22,462 nucleotides of DNA from Chloracidobacterium sp. (GCA_016711345.1 JADJTD010000007.1:1-22462); one strand, 5' to 3'; numbered from the stretch's first letter, positions 1 to 5,852 are shown. Program-made: numbers and translations. Notes: a model not told the origin generated them from the letters alone.

Positions 1-151
1 CCATGGCGTCGGCCCGGTCGCCGGGGTCGGCTACCCGGAGGCCCGCCGGGTGGGGGTGTTCCCCTTTTTCGACCACGATCGAGGGCCCTTCGGCGTCGGG
101 GACCACGGCCAGGGCGGCTCGCTGGCGGGCGCGGGTAGAGGGGGCGATCAC
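1..151 (-). CDS. Hypothetical protein, partial (runs off the left edge)
   Basis: This is the N-terminal 50 codons of an unrecognised protein whose 3' end lies outside the window. I chose GTG at 151..149 because it overlaps the TGA of the upstream gene as GTGA and has GGAGG at 164..160, eight bases upstream. The visible reading frame has strongly G/C third positions and a credible mix of residues (MIAPSTRARQRAALAVV, then an acidic stretch and PHPAGLRVADPGDRADAM). It is the last visible gene of the leftward operon. No domain is identifiable. An alternative is that it is the shifted continuation of the gene at 148-405, but the good ribosome binding site and start make a separate coupled gene simpler. 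Confidence 0.6.
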   Translation of the reverse strand, partial: MIAPSTRARQRAALAVVPDAEGPSIVVEKGEHPHPAGLRVADPGDRADAM

Positions 152-405
152 CGGGTGGCCCTCCGGGGCGCCGGCGCAGGGGCGGTGGCCGCGGCGCGGG
201 CCGCCACGGCCTTGGCCTGGGCCAGGACGCTGAGGACCTCGGCGTGGCTGGCCTCGACGGGGCCGGCCAGCGCAGGCCGAGCGGCCGCCGGCCGGGCGCA
301 GCTGGCCAGCACCCAGCCGCCGGCGGCGCCGCGCTCGACCTGGGCGCCTCGGGGGAAGGCCTTGCGGCAGCCGCAGGCGCAGGTGCCGGGGAACTGGGAG
401 ATCAC
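148..405 (-). CDS. Small Cys-containing phage protein
   Basis: An 85-residue protein of unknown function. It starts at GTG 405..403, overlapping the preceding stop as GTGA, with a GAGGAG ribosome binding site about seven bases upstream. The N-terminus has a compact cysteine motif (CACGCRKAF, then GWVLASCARP) that looks like a zinc ribbon or knuckle. The second half is Ala-rich and helical (EASHAEVLSVLAQAKAVAARAAA). It is one of a chain of coupled genes in the leftward operon. The zinc-binding idea rests only on the cysteine spacing. Confidence 0.65.
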   Translation of the reverse strand: MISQFPGTCACGCRKAFPRGAQVERGAAGGWVLASCARPAAARPALAGPVEASHAEVLSVLAQAKAVAARAAATAPAPAPRRATR

Positions 406-587
406 CGGCCGCTCCTCGCGCGGCGCTCGACGGCCGCGGCGTCCCTGAGGGTCTGGAGGGCCTCGTGCGTCTCCGGCGACAGGCGGCGCAGGGCGGCGGG
501 CCGGCGGCGCTCCTCGAGGAGCAGCCGGGCGAGGACCTGGCGGCCCGCCTCCACGACCGAGGCCTGCAGGAACTCCTGGCGGCTCAC
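402..587 (-). CDS. Small helical hypothetical protein
   Basis: A 61-residue protein starting at GTG 587..585, overlapping the upstream TGA as GTGA. It is charged and predicted largely helical (SRQEFLQASVVEAGRQVLAR, then LLLEERRRPAALRRLSPETHEALQTLRDAAAVERRAR). It contains no cysteine cluster, signal peptide or membrane segment. I do not recognise a family. Its support is codon bias, the precise overlaps at both ends, and its place between two credible genes in the same operon. Confidence 0.6.
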   Translation of the reverse strand: MSRQEFLQASVVEAGRQVLARLLLEERRRPAALRRLSPETHEALQTLRDAAAVERRARSGR

Positions 588-1354
588 CGGCTGCCCCCCT
601 TCTTCGAGGCCTTCCGGCCCTTCACGGTGTCGAGCGCCTTCTTGAGCTGCTCCGGGGTGGTGGTGATGTCGGGCCGGCCCGGGGTGCGGAGGGTGACGGT
701 GGTGGAGATCCCGTCGCTGCCCTTGGTGAGGTGGGCGGAGCCGCCGTTCTTGAGGATGACGTTGACGTCCCCCTCGAGGAGCTTCCGCTTGGCCTCCGCC
801 GGCGACCCGTGCTTCGGGCAGTCGGCGCCGCTGGCCAGGAGGCGGCCACAGGCAGGGCAGACCTGGCTGGGATCGGTGGGCCCCTCGCCGGCGCCGCTCG
901 CGTCCATGGGCATGAGCAGCCCCAGCTCCTCCGCATTGGGGTCGAGCGACTGGACGACGATGGGGCTCGGCTGCCCCTCGGGGCGGCCCAGCTCGACGGT
1001 GAGGCAGACCCCGCCGTCGCCGTCGCCGTAGCCGGAGCCGGAGCCGGAGCCGGAGCCGTCGCCGGAGCCGGAGCCGTCGCCGTAGCCGTAGCCGGAGCCG
1101 GAGCCGTCGCCGTAGCCGGAGCCGTAGCCGGAGCCGGAGCCGTCGCCGGAGCCGTAGCCGGAGCCGTCGCCGGAGCCGTCGCCGGAGCCGGAGCCGTAGC
1201 CGTAGCCGTAGCCGGAGCCGTAGCCGTAGCCGTAGCCGGAGCCGTCGCCGTCGCCGGAGCCGGAGCCGTCGCCGGAGCCGTCGCCGTAGCCGGAGCCGTA
1301 GCCGTAGCCGGAGCCGCGCGCCCAGGCGGGCAGCGCGCCGCTCAGGACTTCCAC
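584..1354 (-). CDS. Gly-(Ser/Tyr/Asp) repeat protein with C-terminal zinc motif
   Basis: A 256-residue protein with three parts. Residues 1-13 are a short leader (VEVLSGALPAWAR). Residues 14-113 are about 50 consecutive dipeptides of Gly followed by Ser, Tyr or Asp. The third part is a normal-looking C-terminal region with a CPAC..CPKH motif (C166, C169, C179, H182) followed by a lysine-rich tail. I chose GTG 1354..1352 because GGGAGAAGG lies just upstream and the start overlaps the end of the preceding frame by 13 bases. The longer upstream reading has out-of-frame composition. Such Gly-Ser-Tyr-Asp proteins occur in phages of GC-rich Proteobacteria, from memory, often near DUF6948 proteins; no function is known to me. 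The repeat tract is likely disordered. Confidence 0.75.
   Translation of the reverse strand: MEVLSGALPAWARGSGYGYGSGYGDGSGDGSGSGDGDGSGYGYGYGSGYGYGYGSGSGDGSGDGSGYGSGDGSGSGYGSGYGDGSGSGYGYGDGSGSGDGSGSGSGSGYGDGDGGVCLTVELGRPEGQPSPIVVQSLDPNAEELGLLMPMDASGAGEGPTDPSQVCPACGRLLASGADCPKHGSPAEAKRKLLEGDVNVILKNGGSAHLTKGSDGISTTVTLRTPGRPDITTTPEQLKKALDTVKGRKASKKGGSR
1016..1315 (-). repeat. Hexanucleotide coding repeat, GGC followed by TCC, TAC or GAC
   Basis: About 50 six-base units encode Gly plus Ser/Tyr/Asp. Gly is GGC throughout and the second codon is TCC, TAC or GAC, so only its first two bases vary. The order of S, Y and D is irregular rather than a higher-order periodic pattern. Such a tract is prone to slippage and to assembly collapse. 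Confidence 0.9.
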
Positions 1355-1664
1355 GGGGCCTTCTCCCAGGCCTCGACGGCGGCCGGCGTGACCTCGGCGA
1401 CGGCGGTGGCGCGGAGGGTGATGTCGGCCCGGGGCCCGATGCGGCACTGGCTGTCGGGGCCGGTGGCGGCAAGGCCGAGGAAGCCCTTCGCCCGGCTCGG
1501 GCTCAGGGGCAGTTGCGCGCGTTCCTGAGGGATGGTCTCTCGCCGTCGGACCGAGAGCGGGTGGCCCAGAAGAAGACGCCGCGGGGCTCGGTGGTGACCA
1601 GCACGGGGAGGAGGGCGGCGGGCTTCGAGGTCTTGGCGGGCTTGGTGGTCTTCTTGGTGGCCAT
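1342..1664 (-). pseudogene. DUF6948-like protein, interrupted by a -1 frame change at a CCCC run
   Basis: Frame one starts at ATG 1664..1662 (AAGGAG upstream) and gives a Lys-rich start MATKKTTKPAKTSK, then LLPVLVTTEPRGVFFW and LRNARNC, then stops at TGA 1505..1503 after 53 residues. A second frame, -1 to it, continues with KGFLGLAATGPDSQCRIGP and VTPAAVEAWEKAPW and stops at 1342. From memory the DUF6948 family has RGVFFGY, ARNCxYWS, KGFLGLAATGP, CRxxP and TPEAVxxWExAPW in this order and spacing, so both halves belong to one protein. The junction is CCC followed by TGA, where the P-site tRNA could re-pair after a -1 slip. The family's conserved YWS is absent here, which argues for decay or sequence error over intact recoding. 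Confidence 0.7.
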
Positions 1665-1697
1665 CTGGTGGGGCTCCTTGGTGGTGGTGCGGGTTGG

Positions 1698-1928
1698 TCA
1701 GGCGGCGCGGGCGAAGAGGTCGCCGACGGGGGTGCTGAGAAGACGGGCCAGCTCGACCACGGTGGTGGTGGGCGGGTTCCTGCCGCCGCGCTCGATGAGG
1801 CTGAGGTAGGCGACGGAGATCCCGAGCCGCTCGGCCAGCGCGGCCTGGGTGAAGCCGGCGCGGAGCCGGGCGGCCTTGAGGTTCACGCCGAGGAGGGCGA
1901 GGGTCTGGGTCTTGGTCTTCTGGTTCAT
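1698..1928 (-). CDS. XRE-family helix-turn-helix regulator
   Basis: A 76-residue single-domain DNA-binding protein. Residues about 13-70 form the classic XRE/Cro-CI fold: LKAARLRAGFTQAALAERLG, then ISVAYLSLIERGGRNPPTT (recognition helix and loop), then VVELARLLSTPVGDLF. There is no C-terminal dimerisation or peptidase domain, so it is Cro-like in size. ATG 1928..1926 has AGGAG upstream. It lies in the leftward operon downstream of a strong hairpin (1990-2010), so its dose may differ from the genes before it. Its operator is unknown. It could bind the 17-bp sites at 3053-3092 and 4984-5023, though the HTH gene at 5026 is closer to them. Confidence 0.9.
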   Translation of the reverse strand: MNQKTKTQTLALLGVNLKAARLRAGFTQAALAERLGISVAYLSLIERGGRNPPTTTVVELARLLSTPVGDLFARAA

Positions 1929-1989
1929 GGGCTGCTCCTGGTGCAGTGGAAGGGCCCGCGACGGCCTCCAACGATCGACCGGCGCGGGG

Positions 1990-2010
1990 CCCCCGGGCTC
2001 ATCCCGGGGG
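1990..2010 (-). terminator. GC-rich hairpin between the HTPGPW gene and the XRE gene
   Basis: A perfect 8-bp stem (CCCCCGGG paired with CCCGGGGG) has a 5-nt loop that contains part of the stop codon of the gene at 1999-2352. There is no T tract, so it may be a partial terminator or attenuator rather than a full stop. Confidence 0.45.
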
Positions 2011-2352
2011 CAGGGTGAGGCCGGCCTGCTCGAGGACGGCGAGGGCGGTGGAGCGGAGGACGTCGAGCTGGGCGACGGCCTCGGGGCGGAGGAGGCGGAG
2101 GTCCCCGTCGGAGAGGTGCTCGTCCAGGGTGGTGACGAGCTGGCGCGCGAGGGCGCCGAGGAGGGGCGCGGCGGCGACGAGGGTGGCGTTGGCCAGCTGC
2201 TCGTCCGAGCCGACCACCGCCGTGAGCTGGGCGACGGCCCGCCCGGCGGTGGCGCCGGCCACCTCGGAGAGCCTGGCCTCCCGCACGTACAGCTTCCCGG
2301 CGCCGCGCCGGTCCTTGTTCACGACCCAGGGGCCGGGGGTGTGGGCGGTCAC
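1999..2352 (-). CDS. HTPGPW-motif phage accessory protein (first of a pair)
   Basis: A 117-residue protein starting at GTG 2352..2350 in a GTGA overlap with the upstream gene. It opens with TAHTPGPWVVNKDRR, and a central block ANATLVAAAPLLGALARQL matches the pattern HTPGPW...NAxLIAAAPxLL shared by many small phage proteins of unknown function. The C-terminal half is leucine-rich and helical. It is a diverged paralogue of the next upstream gene (2349-2687). Family assignment is by motif; no biochemical role is known to me. Confidence 0.8.
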   Translation of the reverse strand: MTAHTPGPWVVNKDRRGAGKLYVREARLSEVAGATAGRAVAQLTAVVGSDEQLANATLVAAAPLLGALARQLVTTLDEHLSDGDLRLLRPEAVAQLDVLRSTALAVLEQAGLTLPPG

Positions 2353-2687
2353 GGCCGCCCCTCGGCCTTGGCGATGGCGGCGCGGGCGTTCGCCTTCCAG
2401 CAGTCACAGTCGTCGGCCACGGCGACCTCACCGGCGATGTAGTCGCAATCCTCGTCGTGCGGGCAGTTCAGGACCGCCGCCCGTAACGCCTCGAGCAGCT
2501 CCGGCGCGGCGGCGATGAGGTGGGCGTTCGCGATCTGCCGCGGCTTGCCCTTGGTCCCGGCCCCCTCCCAGAGCAGGGCCACTGGGTGCCGGCCGTCGGC
2601 CGCCTCGACGAGGTGCCCCGGGACGGCGGCCGTCGGCGCGTTCAGCTGCGCGCACCACGGCCCTGGAGTGTGCTTGGTCTTGGCCAT
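2349..2687 (-). CDS. HTPGPW-motif phage accessory protein (second of a pair)
   Basis: A 112-residue protein starting at ATG 2687..2685 with GGAGG upstream. It opens MAKTKHTPGPWCAQ and carries QIANAHLIAAAPELLEALRA, the hallmark of this widespread phage family. After that come four cysteines (NCPHDEDCDY, DDCDCWKANARAAI) that its shorter-motif paralogue at 1999-2352 lacks. The longer reading upstream is rejected because it overlaps the previous gene in a poor frame. The gene follows the upstream stop by two bases. Function is unknown. Confidence 0.85.
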   Translation of the reverse strand: MAKTKHTPGPWCAQLNAPTAAVPGHLVEAADGRHPVALLWEGAGTKGKPRQIANAHLIAAAPELLEALRAAVLNCPHDEDCDYIAGEVAVADDCDCWKANARAAIAKAEGRP

Positions 2688-2689
2688 GA

Positions 2690-3013
2690 TCAGGCCTCCG
2701 CCGCGGCGTAGCCCATGCCGTGGTTCTTCCCGCCGCAGGCGCACTCGCACTTCCCGCCGACGGACGAGAGGCAGCGGGCGTCGCACTTGTGGGCGGGGCG
2801 GAAGGTGCCCTTGACCTCGACCACCTTGGGCGACCGGCCGCAGCAGAGGAGGGCGCCGATGCAGGCCAGGCCGCGGAAGGTGGGGGTGCCGCCGCGGGCC
2901 GCCAGCGCCCGGGCCGCCGCCTCACCGTCGCGGCCGCTGCTGTAGGCGTCCTGGGCGACGAAGGCGGCGGTGGTCCCGCAGGCCTTGCAGCGGATGATGG
3001 TCGGCGTCGGCAT
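2690..3013 (-). CDS. Cys-rich phage protein with C-terminal CDARC...CECACGGKNHG motif
   Basis: A 107-residue protein, first gene of the leftward operon. Its N-terminus has a zinc-ribbon half (IRCKACGTTAAFVA). The C-terminus has HKCDARC, then GGKCECACGGKNHGMG, a cysteine cluster I recall from many phage hypothetical proteins where the C-x-C-x-CGGxNHG ending is conserved. ATG 3013..3011 has GAGGGGG upstream. It sits about 40 bases downstream of the inferred leftward promoter (-10 at 3062..3057), consistent with being the first translated gene. Zinc binding is likely but no enzymatic role can be assigned. Confidence 0.8.
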   Translation of the reverse strand: MPTPTIIRCKACGTTAAFVAQDAYSSGRDGEAAARALAARGGTPTFRGLACIGALLCCGRSPKVVEVKGTFRPAHKCDARCLSSVGGKCECACGGKNHGMGYAAAEA

Positions 3014-3052
3014 CTCGGCATCCCCCTCGGCGCGCCGTCCTGCGCACCGTGA

Positions 3053-3092
3053 GTTCCTTATAAGGGTACCAGTGGGTTCTCGTCAAGGGAAC
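3053..3092 (-). promoter_or_regulatory. Leftward early promoter overlapped by paired 17-bp operators (O1, O2)
   Basis: On the minus strand TTGACG (3086..3081) and TATAAG (3062..3057), 18 bp apart, make a good sigma-70-type promoter for the leftward operon. Two imperfect-dyad sites overlap the -10 (GTTCCTTATAAGGGTAC, 3053-3069) and the -35 (GTTCTCGTCAAGGGAAC, 3076-3092), separated by CAGTGG. The same arrangement recurs at 4984-5023: the -35 site matches there at 16 of 17 positions in reverse complement and the -10 site at 14 of 17. This is read as a shared repressor-binding element. Confidence 0.75.
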
Positions 3093-3166
3093 CTGTTTTG
3101 CGCATGCCTATCTCAAATCCTTCCGGGCCGCGCTCGGTCGCGGAACCTCCCGACAAGACGGGCGGA

Positions 3167-3195
3167 TTGACGGTCAGCGGATGCGCACGTACTTT
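3167..3195 (+). promoter_or_regulatory. Candidate rightward promoter for the HIRAN gene
   Basis: TTGACG (3167-3172) is followed after 17 bp by TACTTT (3190-3195), giving a start near 3202 and a leader of about 40 bases. No copy of the 17-bp operator overlaps it, so it may stay active when the early promoters are repressed. The -10 is a weak match. Confidence 0.4.
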
Positions 3196-3243
3196 CTGTG
3201 GCCGGACAGAGGGTCCCATCGGTGACCCGCGTCGAGGTGCCCC

Positions 3244-4245
3244 ATGGCGAACCCGCAGCCCCCGGCCGGCGGCCGGCAGATCTCCATCACGCAGCGGCAG
3301 GTGCGCGCCCAGGCGGCCGCGGCTCAACTGCTCGACCTGGTGCGAGGAACGGCCCGTGACGGGGTGCTCTCCGAAGAGGAGACGATGGACCTCTTCCGCT
3401 GGCTGGAGGCGAACCCGGCGGAGGACCTGCCCGCCGCGGGCTACCTGCGGGAGGTGGTCGAACGCATCATGGCCGACGGGGTGATCACCGACGCCGAGCG
3501 CCAGGAGCTGCACGACGCGGTGATCCGGGTGCTCCCCCCAGCCGAGCGCGGCGACGCCAAGTCGGCCCGGTGGGAGGCGCTCCGCCCTGAGCAGGAGCGG
3601 GCCGAGACCGCGCGGCGCCTGGCGGCGCGGGCGCGTGCCGCCGAGGAGGCCAGGGCGAACGGCGTGTGGGACTTCATGGTGGCGGGCGTGAGCTTCGAGG
3701 GCCGGGGCGAGGTGATCGCGGACCACCTGGCGGAGCACGATCCGGTGGTGCTCCGCCGGGAGCCGCGCAACCCCTACGACCCCAACGCCGTCGCGATCCA
3801 CCTGACTACCAGCGAGGGCCAGAAGATCGGGTACGTGCCCAAGGCCATGGCGGCGGAGATGGCCCCGCTACTCGATGGCGGGCTGGAGCCGTTCGCCTTC
3901 TGCAAGCGCATCCTGGACCGCGGGACCTACCCGATCCCGGTGGTGGTGGTGCGAATGGAGGACGAGCGGGGGCAGCCCGTCCTCCCGGTCCCGCTGGTGA
4001 CGGCGCCGGCCGGCCCGACCAGCGAGGAGCTGCTGGCCGCGCCCGCCGCGGAGCCGCCCGTGGCCGACTCCGAGTCTTGGGCCGATCCTGCGCCGGTCCC
4101 CGCCCGGACAAAGCGCCCCGGGCGGGCGAGGCGGACGGCCCCTCAGCCGCAGCTACCGTTGGGGTGCCTACTCGGCGGGGCGCTGGTGATGGGGCTGGTG
4201 GTTCTTGGCGTCCTCCTGGTCAAGATGACGGCGGGCTGGAAGTAG
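3244..4245 (+). CDS. Tail-anchored HIRAN-domain protein with TerB-like helical N-terminus
   Basis: A 333-residue protein in three parts. Residues about 20-98 are helical with two similar acidic turns (ARDGVLSEEETMDLF and MADGVITDAERQELH), resembling TerB-type domains. Residues about 140-215 fit a HIRAN domain: FMVAGVSFEGRGEV, LRREPRNPYDPNAVAI, KIGYVPKAMAAEMAPLL. HIRAN domains in HLTF-type proteins bind single-stranded DNA ends. Residues about 306-328 form one transmembrane helix preceded by a basic, proline-rich linker, predicting a cytoplasmic protein anchored at its C-terminus. ATG 3244 has GAGG upstream. It sits between the two operator blocks, the position of rex genes in lambda, so an exclusion or DNA-sensing role in the lysogen is possible. 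That role is inference. Confidence 0.8.
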   Translation: MANPQPPAGGRQISITQRQVRAQAAAAQLLDLVRGTARDGVLSEEETMDLFRWLEANPAEDLPAAGYLREVVERIMADGVITDAERQELHDAVIRVLPPAERGDAKSARWEALRPEQERAETARRLAARARAAEEARANGVWDFMVAGVSFEGRGEVIADHLAEHDPVVLRREPRNPYDPNAVAIHLTTSEGQKIGYVPKAMAAEMAPLLDGGLEPFAFCKRILDRGTYPIPVVVVRMEDERGQPVLPVPLVTAPAGPTSEELLAAPAAEPPVADSESWADPAPVPARTKRPGRARRTAPQPQLPLGCLLGGALVMGLVVLGVLLVKMTAGWK

Positions 4246-4264
4246 CCCCGGCCGGGCCCCTCCG

Positions 4265-4468
4265 ATGCCCCGCGCGACGATCCCGATCCTGCCCGGCGCT
4301 CTCCGGGAGCTGCTCCGCCGCCGGGACGAGCTGCTGGCGACGGACGAGCGTGCGGCCGTCGAGGCGGCGCTAGCCAGCGCCACGGCGGAGGAGCGGGTGG
4401 AGATCGGGCGCAACCTGGCCAGGCTGGGGCTGACGCTGCCGGGCCGGCCCGGCCCTGGCGCTACATGA
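4265..4468 (+). CDS. Small hypothetical protein downstream of the HIRAN gene
   Basis: A 67-residue protein, helical and charged (LRELLRRRDELLATDERAAV, then EAALASATAEERVEIGRNLARLGLTL). It follows the HIRAN gene by 19 bases in the same direction, so the two are probably co-transcribed. Its ribosome binding site is weak. Its 3' end overlaps by eight bases the convergent 3' end of the leftward regulator if that gene is read through its frameshift. No family is recognised. Confidence 0.55.
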   Translation: MPRATIPILPGALRELLRRRDELLATDERAAVEAALASATAEERVEIGRNLARLGLTLPGRPGPGAT

Positions 4469-4978
4469 ACCGCGCCTCGATCCTGGCTCGGTAGTCATCG
4501 AGCCACAGGACCAGCCCCATCAGCGCCCGCTTCGCCTTGCCGCGCCGCTTCGGTGGGTCAGTCGCCTCGGCGGCTCCGCGGTCGCCGTCGAGGCCGTGAT
4601 GGGGGGCGTGGCGCTCTCGGGCGGACTTTGGGCTCCCTCGGCCATCTCGAGCTGGCGCCTGAGGATGCGGGCCTCGGTCTCGTTCAGGTAGGGCCAGCCG
4701 GGTTCCGAGCGGCCCAGCCGGGGGACCAAGGACTCGATCTCGTCCACCTGGAAGGCGACCCAGTCGGACTTGGCGGGGTTAGTGCGCTTCGTCCAGGCCG
4801 ACTTCGACTTGAGGCCCAGGAGAGGCAGCAGCTCCTCGACGATGATCTGCAGCTCCCGGCGGCGCAGGTCGATCCTCCGAGCGATCTCGATCGCCCTATC
4901 CCTGCCTAGAAGCGGAGCTTTCCCGGGTCTGCCCTTCACTCCCGAAGCGTATCCGTTCCGTTGTCGGAAGGGTGTCAT
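4461..4978 (-). CDS. Probable phage repressor/regulator, needs a -1 shift at a C6 run
   Basis: ATG 4978..4976 opens a frame of 152 codons ending at 4520. Residues about 20-105 look like a helical DNA-binding protein (GRDRAIEIARRIDLRRRELQ, IVEELLPLLGLKSKSAWTKR, DWVAFQVDEIESLVPRLG, GWPYLNETEARILRRQLEMA), loosely XRE-like. After the C6 run (G6 at 4601-4606 on the plus strand) the first frame turns into Thr/Pro/Arg noise, while the -1 frame gives HHGLDGDRGAAEATDPPKRR and LMGLVLWLDDYRARIEARFM before TAG at 4461, a more natural 172-residue product. It is divergent from the HTH gene at 5026, with operators between, as in CI/Cro pairs. The N-terminal part is secure; the repressor role and the read-through are inference. 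Confidence 0.6.
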
Positions 4979-4983
4979 AAGTG

Positions 4984-5023
4984 GTTCCCTTGACGCGAAC
5001 CAGTGAGTTCCCTTAAAAGGTAC
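4984..5023 (+). promoter_or_regulatory. Rightward early promoter overlapped by paired 17-bp operators (O3, O4)
   Basis: TTGACG (4991-4996) and TAAAAG (5014-5019), 17 bp apart, predict a start at about 5026, the A of the ATG of the next gene. GTTCCCTTGACGCGAAC (4984-5000) covers the -35 and GTTCCCTTAAAAGGTAC (5007-5023) covers the -10, separated by CAGTGA. The block matches 3053-3092 in site sequence, order relative to the promoter, and 23-bp centre spacing. A repressor binding here would block rightward transcription and could also affect the divergent gene starting at 4978. Confidence 0.75.
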
Positions 5024-5025
5024 TC

Positions 5026-5295
5026 ATGGAGAACGGCAGCGCGGCCCGAGTCGAGAGCATCGTCCAGCGGGTGGGGCAGCGCGCCCGCCTGCTGCGGGAG
5101 GCCCAGGGGCTGACGCTCCGGGAAGTCGCAGCGCGGTCCGGCCTCGGGCTGGGCGCCGTCAGCGAGATCGAGAACGGCAAGCGGGAGGGCCGGATCGGCA
5201 GCTACGAGCGCCTCGCCTCCTCGCTTGGGGTGACGCTCGCGAGCCTGCTGTCCGTGGGTCCTCATGCCCGCAAGGTGCGCCGTCCCGCCGCCTGA
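5026..5295 (+). CDS. XRE-family HTH regulator, Cro/CI-like
   Basis: An 89-residue protein. The HTH spans about residues 17-75: VGQRARLLREAQGLTLREVA, ARSGLGLGAVSEIENGKREG, then YERLASSLGVTLASLLSVGP. A short basic tail follows and there is no oligomerisation domain. ATG 5026 lies two bases after operator O4 and at the predicted transcription start, so the message is probably leaderless, as for lambda cI from PRM. A weak AAAAGG at 5015-5020 is the only Shine-Dalgarno-like sequence. It is the first gene of the rightward early operon and almost certainly autoregulated. It could be the Cro-like partner of the 4978 gene or the repressor itself. Confidence 0.88.
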   Translation: MENGSAARVESIVQRVGQRARLLREAQGLTLREVAARSGLGLGAVSEIENGKREGRIGSYERLASSLGVTLASLLSVGPHARKVRRPAA

Positions 5296-5345
5296 TCCGA
5301 GAGCAGCCGAGCAGACGCAGCCAACCTGAACGCCTGGAGGGGCCG

Positions 5346-5852
5346 ATGGACGGAACGAGGATGGAGGAGCGGGAGGTCGCGCGAGCGGTGCACCGGGCCT
5401 TCATGGAGCGCGGGGAGCTCTCGGCGAAGGCGGCGGCCAGCGTGGACGTGCCGTGGGGGCGGATCCAGAAGTGGGCGACGGGGCAGAAGCAGCCCCGGGC
5501 CTGGGAGGTCCGGCACCTGCTGGCGGCGCTGATGGCGCAGAGCCCGGAGGCGGCGGTGGTGTTCCTGGACGAGCTGCTGGGGCTGCGGGTGTCGGGGCTC
5601 ATCCTGGCGCAGGCGCCGCGGGCCGAGAGCGCCCGGCACGCCCTGGTGGTGGAAGCAGCCGAGGCCGGCGCGGCCGTGGGGGCGGTGCAGGCGGCCGTCC
5701 TGGAGGCGGAGCGCGAGGGCGGGGTCTCGGCGGAGGAGAGCCAGGAGATCCGGGCGCTGACCAGGGTGGCGGAGCGGCGGCTGGTGGAGGTGGCGGCCGT
5801 GGCAGCCCGAAACGAGCTGGCGCGGATGGCCCCCGAGGCGGTCCCGGCGTGA
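5346..5852 (+). CDS. Phage CII-like regulator with HTH N-terminus
   Basis: A 168-residue protein. Residues about 10-55 look like a CII-type HTH (VHRAFMERGELSAKAAASVD, VPWGRIQKWATGQKQPRAWE), in which a transactivator binds DNA through a compact helical domain. A helical middle segment (HLLAALMAQSPEAAVVFLDE) and an Ala/Glu-rich helical C-terminus, possibly oligomerising, follow. ATG 5346 has GGAGGGG upstream. Position immediately after the Cro/CI-like gene matches the cro-cII order of lambdoid phages. The CII assignment is from pattern and context, not a full domain match. Confidence 0.6.
   Translation: MDGTRMEEREVARAVHRAFMERGELSAKAAASVDVPWGRIQKWATGQKQPRAWEVRHLLAALMAQSPEAAVVFLDELLGLRVSGLILAQAPRAESARHALVVEAAEAGAAVGAVQAAVLEAEREGGVSAEESQEIRALTRVAERRLVEVAAVAARNELARMAPEAVPA

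Noticed and set aside
1016..1315. The repeat tract as a CRISPR array or iteron origin
   Set aside because: Units are 6 bp with no spacers and lie in frame inside a protein gene.
402..1472. Long Arg/Leu repeat ORF on the minus strand, and an Ala/Val/Gly repeat ORF on the plus strand at 731-1528
   Set aside because: They are other-frame readings of the Gly-Ser/Tyr/Asp repeat; only the 3' 61 codons of the first (402-587) form a separate credible gene.
1698..1928. The XRE gene as the main lysogeny repressor
   Set aside because: It lies deep in the leftward operon that the operators would repress, far from both operator blocks; a Cro-like or accessory role fits better.
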